Notes under the pieces: generated by a model
What the model saw: only the letters and a program-made list of their open reading frames with translations
Told to the model about the DNA's origin: nothing
Database searches by the model: none
Shown here: in pieces, positions 58,144 through 64,000 of the stretch
Layout: each line of letters starts with the position of its first letter
Position numbering within the stretch: the first letter of the stretch is position 1
From: Tenebrio molitor
Lineage: Eukaryota > Arthropoda > Insecta > Coleoptera > Tenebrionidae
Length of the DNA: 64,000 nucleotides
Reading direction: 5' to 3'
Assembly (NCBI RefSeq): GCF_963966145.1
Contig: NC_091051.1
Span: 1,054,001-1,118,000 of the forward strand
Position numbers and translations under genes: made by a program

Positions 58144-60063
58144 CTTTTACTAACAGGAAAAGGAATTATCAATAAATATTTTACTTAAGACCCTCGTTGT
58201 TTTTGATTGTGAAAAAAACTGTTTCGAGGAAACTGAAATTCTTTGCAGGATCTTCTTTTGGTCGTCGAGTGTAGCAAAATTGCACCCGCGCAGGGATGAA
58301 GTAATAGCAGTAACCTCTGGCTGTGCACTTTTCGTAAAGCATGTGTTAGAACGATCTTCGCCTCTTCGCCAATCAGGCGATCGTCCTAATGACAGGGCTG
58401 CGAAGGAGCTCCCGTGCCCTGGACTCGGTGCTGAAGGTGAATCGTGACCGAAACCCGCATTCTAATCCGGGGCGTAGAGGTGGACGCCACCAAATCGATT
58501 CAGAAACGAGATTTAATAACGACGGACCGAAATACGTTGTAAAAGGATAATTACAGCACGCATAAGCGGTCCGTTTCATTAATGACTAATTACAATTATC
58601 CGCAGAGCGCTACAATCAGAAAGCTTTCCGACTCTCCTGTAATAGCTTAATGACGCGATTTTCGTGACGCGGCTGCGTGTGTGGTCGCGAAATGGATAGC
58701 GAGGTCGACAACTAGGGCACTGTGCGTTATACAGGGTGGACGTCGCATCGGACCGTCTTGGGGAGGGTGTCGAGAAATGATTGTTCGTGCCGCTCTCGTC
58801 AAATAACGGGGTGCGAACGGGGGAAAGTATTTTGGGCCAGCCTGTACGTCGCGATGATGGATTCGCGGCTCGTTCGGTCGCGAAACGGCCATTTATCTGG
58901 ATTAATTATAGAAAATACAAGAGCCATGCCGCAACCAATGCAAAACGACGGCTTTCAATTGAGCGCAATTAAAATGGTAATTACGCCGGTTTAATGCAAA
59001 GATTTTCCCTCCGCTAATTAAAACTCTTTCTTTCGCCTCGAAAGCCTCTTCGAGTGGTCGAGCAGTGTATGGCGTCGACATTCGCGGATCGAAATTTGAC
59101 GTGGTCGTGCATCTGCCGGAGCGGTCCGAGTTATGCGAAGATCATTACCTCGTTAGAGCACGGCGAAGTGCCGACGGAATGCGCAATTGCGGAGCCTCTG
59201 GGGTGCACGAAGCAGCCCCCGTGCGGGGCTGGTTTATCTGGGCGACGGATCGACGACGGTAGCGTCGGAAGCTGGCCGTACAATTTGGAGCCCCGCGATG
59301 CTATTACCGATAAGTAAATGTATAATTGTGTAATTATAACGTGGGGGTCGGCGGTCGATTTTTCCATTAGATTTCGACAAAAGATTAAATCGATTTAATT
59401 AGTGCGGCTGCGAGAGATCGATTCGACGAAATAACAACGTAACACCGGAACGGTCGAAATCCGGTCCGGGTAATTTTTCCAAAAAAGTTGATTTGAAATG
59501 CACGAGACTTGCAGTTCGGCCTTCTACCAGTCGTTAAAGGTACGTCGACAGCTGATGTGATAATTTATCGATGCTAATTCTAGAGTGTGCCAGAATTTGA
59601 TGGTTTTTTGTCGACGATTCGTCGAGAACGAACTTTACTAATCAGTAATCAGAGGTGTAATAAATAAAATAAAATTTCAAAAAATACACCACCATTAGGG
59701 TTTTTTTTGGAAAAGTGAATCGAAGTTGTCGGGATTGGAATAAATTTGCATCGAAATGCGATCATTTTCAAAAAATATTACGAACGTCAGCGAATTTCAA
59801 CAAAAAATGCTAAATGGTCACGGAATTCTTCAGTGTTTGCCGCTCTTTATCGGTAGAGGCTAAAGGTATATTTATATTCGCTTAAAATAAAAAGAAAAAT
59901 ACAAAATTAAAACAAGAGTCCATTTATACCTGACAAGTGAGAAATAGTTTCAAGTGTTGACAAGTTGGAAACATGTTACAACTGTTGCAACAAAAAAGAT
60001 GAGGCTAGTGGCTGGGATTAGGTAGTAACACATGTGAAAATAATAAAACGTGTATAGTTTTAA
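58144..60063. other. CpG-rich unique DNA, no gene seen
   Basis: Includes a possible tiny 120-bp element, TACAGGGTGGAC at 58730 and GGGCCAGCCTGTA ending about 58850, in CpG-rich DNA. Frames up to 90 codons (58722-58994) and 87 codons (59054-59317) lack recognisable domains. Confidence 0.4.
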
Positions 60064-60116
60064 TACAGGGTGATTTTGAAAGGCAGATATTTTAACCTCA
60101 CAAAAGCTAAAACGAT

Positions 60117-60430
60117 ATGGTTTTGATCTATGGGGAAGTTCGTGGAAATTCAGAGCTAGCACGACAAATCTACGGTGAAAAACGATACTTCCCAATGCAC
60201 GAAAAATTTGTAAACGTTGTGCAGCATCTTCGCGATTTCGGACGTTTCGAAATGAATAAGCGCGATCTTGGTCGCCAACAAGAATATCACATTTTAATTG
60301 CAGAAGAAGAAATTCATCAGGAAATTGAAAACCAGTCACGAACAAGTACTCGGTGTCCATCAAATCTACTGAGAGTTTCGCAGTTTGTAGTTTGGCGTAC
60401 CTTAAAGGAGCAAGGTTCAGGCACTAAAAC
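60117..60430 (+). pseudogene. DUF4817 transposase, N-terminal domain only
   Basis: The first 100 or so codons match the DUF4817 domain found at the start of many insect mariner-type transposases: MVLIYGEVRGNSELARQIYG, then FVNVVQHLRDFGRFEMNKRD, then a second helix-turn-helix part RTSTRCPSNLLRVSQFVVWR followed by TLKEQG. These domains bind the element ends. After residue 105 the frame runs into a duplicated AT-rich segment and ends at 60614. The DDE catalytic domain is missing entirely, so the product cannot catalyse transposition. The ATG at 60117 is preceded by an in-frame stop at 60108. It could still encode a DNA-binding repressor-like peptide, which is speculation. Confidence 0.8.
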
Positions 60431-60435
60431 CAGTG

Positions 60436-60535
60436 GATTTACTTTTGATGTTTCATTTTATTCTTTTACTCAAAATCACAGTCTTGATTTACTTTTGATG
60501 TTTCATTTTATTCTTTTACTCAAAATCACAGTCTT
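60436..60535 (+). repeat. Exact 50-bp tandem duplication in element R
   Basis: GATTTACTTTTGATGTTTCA...CAAAATCACAGTCTT occurs twice back to back (60436-60485 and 60486-60535) without differences. The duplication is therefore recent and younger than the decay of the transposase frame. Confidence 0.9.
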
Positions 60536-60842
60536 TTTATTTTGTTGTTCAAGCGTTTGTTGTTTTCTGAATAAGTTGCTTGCACAATTTTATCAACAAA
60601 AACTTAAACCATAAAAATCAAACATAACCTTGAATGACATAATAACTTGACTCTTTTAGGTTGGTAGTACGTCAAAACTGCCCGCCAAATTTGAAAATTT
60701 TCAGAGGTTCCCAAACAAACTCCCTTCTCCTTCTCTTGTAAACCATTAACATTTGTATAAGGCAATTTTGGTTATTTTGCCTTCTTTTAACACGTACTAC
60801 CTCAGGTTAAAATATCAGTACAGCTTTGAAAATCACATTGTA

Positions 60843-61409
60843 TATTTATTGAATCAAAAACCACTAAAAGTTACACTTCTAAGGCACAGCTATTCGGCTT
60901 CATAAGATCTCAAAACATAATCTAAACAGGAAAAAAGAAACGATGCGAATTCATAATTTCTCATCTTAAAAATAATATGTTGGGAACTCAAAGAAAATTG
61001 TTCCAAACTATTTTTTTAGAATGCTACAGAATGGGGAATGCAACGACAAAAACAGATTGCACAAGAAAAACGCTTCATTTGACAAATTTCTTCAGCAAGC
61101 CATGAAAATCTGATTTTCTGTTGGTATTAAAACTAAAGCTAGTGACATTGACTTTCACAGTTGGTGGCTCTGCGGGAATCCGATTTTACTAATTTTTCAG
61201 TTTTGTCCGTTTTAACATTGCTGATTTCAAAGCAATGTTACGTCTTTTTACTGATTAAATTAAAGTCATTCTCATTTGTTATTGTCTTTGTATTTTTACC
61301 AAGTAAAGATTTATGGGACATGACCTTCATAAATGTGACGTTTGCAATGTAACTAAATTAAAGGTGCACATGCACAGCTCACTTGATGAACATTTATATG
61401 AAATCGACT
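60843..61409. other. AT-rich DNA between elements R and L3, no gene seen
   Basis: No repeat termini or coding frame of note (63 codons at 61161-61352, hydrophobic but unrecognised). Confidence 0.4.
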
Positions 61410-62211
61410 ACGTCCACTGATAGAATGCCGTTTTTTAAATATTCTTAGATAACAAAATCCCCAAACCATAATATTAAAATATTAACAAAGTATCATAGGT
61501 TGTGTTGGTAATATCTTGAAACATTCGCGCCACTGATTCTCATTGGTTGTTATGAAATCCAAGCGAAAAATAAATTATGACATTTCAAAATTGAAATTGT
61601 CAGTGCTGTCAAATGGTTTAAGCATTTAGACTTGCGATTTTTCATCTTTAGAGCTTTGTTTTGCGTTTCTCTGGTTTTAAAAGTTATTAGTTTTGATTAG
61701 TGTTGCTGTTTTGATCTGTTCCGATGTGATTTTTTATCGATTTTTTTGAATTTGTGAAGTGAGTGCGTGCCTCAAGAATCTAGCGTAATGAACATGAACG
61801 CAAGTGACATTACAATAATCGAAAATGATACAGAGATAATTTTTGTTCATGCATTAAATATTAAATAATCTCTTGTTTGTGTTTAGTCATTTCCGAAAAA
61901 AGCTGGATATTTTAATTTCAGTAGCCAGCTTTTTTCGGAAATTGGAAAATGTATTGTGGGTTGCATTTTTAATTCCGTCGGGCACATTATCACTCGTAAA
62001 ATACCCTGTATTAATAAAACCTAATATATTACTCCTACTATACTGAAGTTTTCTTTCGTCTTTCCTAAGTGCAAACATGCAGAATAATAATAAAACATCA
62101 GGTGTAAATCTGCTCTTTTCATTTTTTTAAATTTCGCGCCGGATCTATTTGTTGTAGCGTAGAGTGAATATTTTTAGTAACATTTATGTCAAGCAATCTA
62201 TGACTGGACAG
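61410..62211 (+). mobile_element. Repeat L, copy 3 (about 0.8 kb)
   Basis: It aligns with copy 1 (33173-33973) end to end with scattered differences, from ACGTCCACTGATAGAATGC to CAATCTATGACTGGACAG. It has the uninterrupted site GTAATATCTTGAAACATTCG, used here as the pre-insertion reference for element M, and AATATTAAAATATTAACAA, the reference for MITE N. Non-coding. Confidence 0.82.
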
Positions 62212-63230
62212 AGTTTTTTTTTAGTAAGGCACCAAAGGACAAAGGGCATTGTTATCCTTCGCGTATTTATTCTCCGTGCAGTCGCGATGAAATACTACTA
62301 GATAAAATTGAAAGTTGAAATTTCTTATGGTCATGCTTATTTCTCAACACTCCCACCTAAATGTCTAAAATTGACATTTCCTTATTTTTATTTTGATGGA
62401 CTAGAATGCGCTTTATTAGTAAATTTTATCAACAAGTTTATAAATGGACGATAATAAGAGCATAAAGTGCGAAGTCGATAATAAATATGAATTTTTCCGC
62501 TGGTGAACAAATATGCAAAGGATTAGGTCCGATTCCGGGCCCGGAGGCTCCGGTCTTGTGGCACTGTAATTAATTTAAACGGTCCCGCCGCATCGAAAAA
62601 AGTGATTTCTCACCTCCGAAAAACAAAACCCCCACACTTATTTATCGCACCCCGAGTGATGATAAGTAGCTGAGAGGTGCGATATCTTGGTGAATATCGT
62701 AATAAGAATGGTCCGCCGCCATTTAGATGGCGTCTGATAAAACCCATTCTTCATAAATCTCGTCCGATAGAGGTGTGAACAGACGATAATTACGTTTTAT
62801 CGTTTTAATTGGTTTTGGTTTTTTGGATTGCGGAGGCATCAACCGTCGTCGCCGCCGCCGCATCCGTCCAAAACGACTTTTAATAATTTCTTTCAAGCGG
62901 AGCCGACTTTTACACACAAAATATTTTATTAAGTAATCAAACGCAATAATTTTCGATAATTGACCGGTCGACTTAATATTTCTTAATTAAGCCGCGTTAT
63001 GATTGGTAAATTTCACTAGTGATTGCTTTTATGTCGGAGAACACACCCGGAGTCTAATTACAAATTGTTTTTTTTTTTTGGTTCTCGGTAAATTCGTTAT
63101 TTAATTGCCCACCTCCGGGGAGCCGAATTTACATAAGTGGCCCAAAGCGAACGTCATGCCAATAACGATTCAACGACAAATTGACTTTTAATAATAACGG
63201 TCGTAATTCCATCCTCACAATGTGCGTAAC
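62212..63230. other. CpG-rich unique DNA, no gene seen
   Basis: The downstream flank of the transporter gene. A solitary TACAGGGTGAACC end lies at 63238 without a partner nearby. No coding exon. Confidence 0.4.
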
Positions 63231-63276
63231 CTATAACTACAGGGTGAACCAATTAAGAGAAACAAAGCAAGAACAG

Positions 63277-63282
63277 TTTATT
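63277..63282 (-). terminator. Poly(A) signal of the transporter gene
   Basis: AATAAA on the minus strand, 161 bases after the TAG stop at 63445-63443; the first such signal in the 3' flank. Confidence 0.6.
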
Positions 63283-63442
63283 GTGCGGATACGATCGGTA
63301 AAGCTCCACCAGGAGGAGTAATATAATGTTAACTTACTTTAATTATCGTACGATCTAATTTACCCGCAGGCAATTATTAATACCCGCAGTGCCGCAAATT
63401 GTTCATTGTCCACTTTCGCGGGACCAGAAGTATCGTTTGTTC

Positions 63443-64000
63443 CTATTTCTTCCGACGGAGTCGCTTCCAGACCAGCTCCGCGGTCCAAGAGACCGCGCAC
63501 ACCAGATAAGCGAGACTCAGCAAGTGGACGACCATGACGTCGCTGTGAGTGGTCGCTTTGACGAGACCTTAAAGAAGACGCTGAAGATCGGGAGTGTTCC
63601 GCAAGGGCAACTTACTCATCAGCGGTCCGAAGACCAGACTGACCACTCCGCAGACGACCATGTAGAGCGAGAAAGCCGTGGCGAAGTTGTCGGAGTACTG
63701 CTCGGAAATGACCGTCGGGAGGGGCGTCTGGATGAAACACCGCAAAAATCCCACGGCGGACACGGTCACCAGCTTCCAGTAGAAGTCGTCCCTCGCGACG
63801 AAAGCCGTCCTGCAGATGACCAAGAGGAACGAGGCGGCGAGGAAGAAGTGGCGACTTTTGATTCGGAAGAAGGCGTTGATCACAGAAAGGAAGACTCTGG
63901 CGGTGAGATCCGAGGCGAAGAAGACCGAGACGAAGAAAGCGGTCTGGTCGGCGTCGTAACCCGCGTTGATGAGGACCAAAGGGATGATGGAGATGAAAGC
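63443..64000 (-). CDS. Monocarboxylate-transporter-like MFS protein (SLC16 type), C-terminal part
   Basis: This gene runs off the right edge; only the last two exons are visible: >64000-63616 and 63567-63443, separated by a 48-bp intron (GTAAGT donor, AAG acceptor). Together they give about 170 residues of the C-terminal half of a 12-helix transporter. Transmembrane segments can be seen as LVLINAGYDADQTAFFVSV (TM7-like), HFFLAASFLLVICRTAF, TVSAVGFLRCFIQTPLP, FATAFSLYMVVCGVVSLVFG and, in the last exon, VHLLSLAYLVCAVSW, followed by a basic tail KRLRRKK. The GYDADQTAFFVSV and AFSLYMVVCGVVSLVFGPL patterns match SLC16 monocarboxylate transporters, which move lactate, pyruvate or similar acids with protons across the plasma membrane. 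The substrate of this one cannot be told. The proposed acceptor is the one that keeps the TM12 frame; the nearby CAG acceptors do not. Confidence 0.88.

Larger units (their letters stand above)
60064..60842 (+). mobile_element. TA-flanked element R with DUF4817 transposase remnant (779 bp)
   Basis: The left end TACAGGGTGATTTTGAAAGG, followed by CAGATATTTTAACCT, is mirrored by AGGTTAAAATATCAGTACAG then CTTTGAAAATCACATTGTA. It encloses the start of a transposase gene and must once have been, or copied, an autonomous element. The catalytic part has been deleted. Confidence 0.85.

Noticed and set aside
1..64000. CRISPR arrays, rRNA genes, bacterial operons, viral replication genes
   Set aside because: No regularly spaced repeats, no rRNA segments and no virus-like polymerase or capsid frames were seen. 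The window is eukaryotic in character.

Overview
The window looks like nuclear DNA of an insect, most probably a beetle. The evidence is two spliced genes with introns of only 41-48 bp and AATAAA poly(A) signals, CpG-rich single-copy DNA, and a heavy load of insect-type transposable elements: TA-flanked elements beginning TACAGGG, a DUF4817-type transposase fragment, a LINE ORF1 and Crypton-like recombinase fragments. No rRNA, tRNA, CRISPR array or bacterial operon was seen. The order-level assignment is inference.

Only two host genes are well supported. (1) A small secreted protein with two TIL (trypsin-inhibitor-like, cysteine-rich) domains lies on the + strand at 45330-45834, in three exons, with a TATA box, GATA-type sites and a poly(A) signal. 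(2) The 3' end of a monocarboxylate-transporter-like (SLC16/MFS) gene lies on the - strand and runs off the right edge: exons 63616->64000 and 63443-63567. The two genes are about 18 kb apart and nothing suggests that they act together.

The rest is intergenic or long-intron DNA of two kinds. CpG-rich, apparently single-copy stretches hold no recognisable genes: about 4.3-6.1, 8.2-11.9, 13.7-16.8, 18.4-23.3, 25-28.9, 30.3-32.5, 34-37.7, 39.8-43.3, 45.9-47.4, 48.2-49.9, 50.2-52.1, 52.7-55.8, 58.1-60.1 and 62.2-63.2 kb. Between them lie AT-rich islands of transposable elements, often inserted into one another.

The clearest nests are these. At 1749-3990 a LINE remnant sits in a palindromic element and itself contains a second palindromic element. 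At 16820-17705 one TA-element sits inside another. At 37708-39252 an 0.8-kb repeat was hit by a hAT-like element (8-bp target duplication) and a TA-element. At 43272-45067 a dispersed repeat was hit by a hAT-like element, which was then hit by three TA-elements. Sister copies elsewhere in the window show the uninterrupted sites, so insertion order and target duplications can be read directly. Two very long palindromes (23603-24652 and 28920-30253) could give long hairpin RNAs. An element at 60064-60842 still encodes the N-terminus of a DUF4817 transposase, which suggests where at least part of the TACAGGG elements came from.
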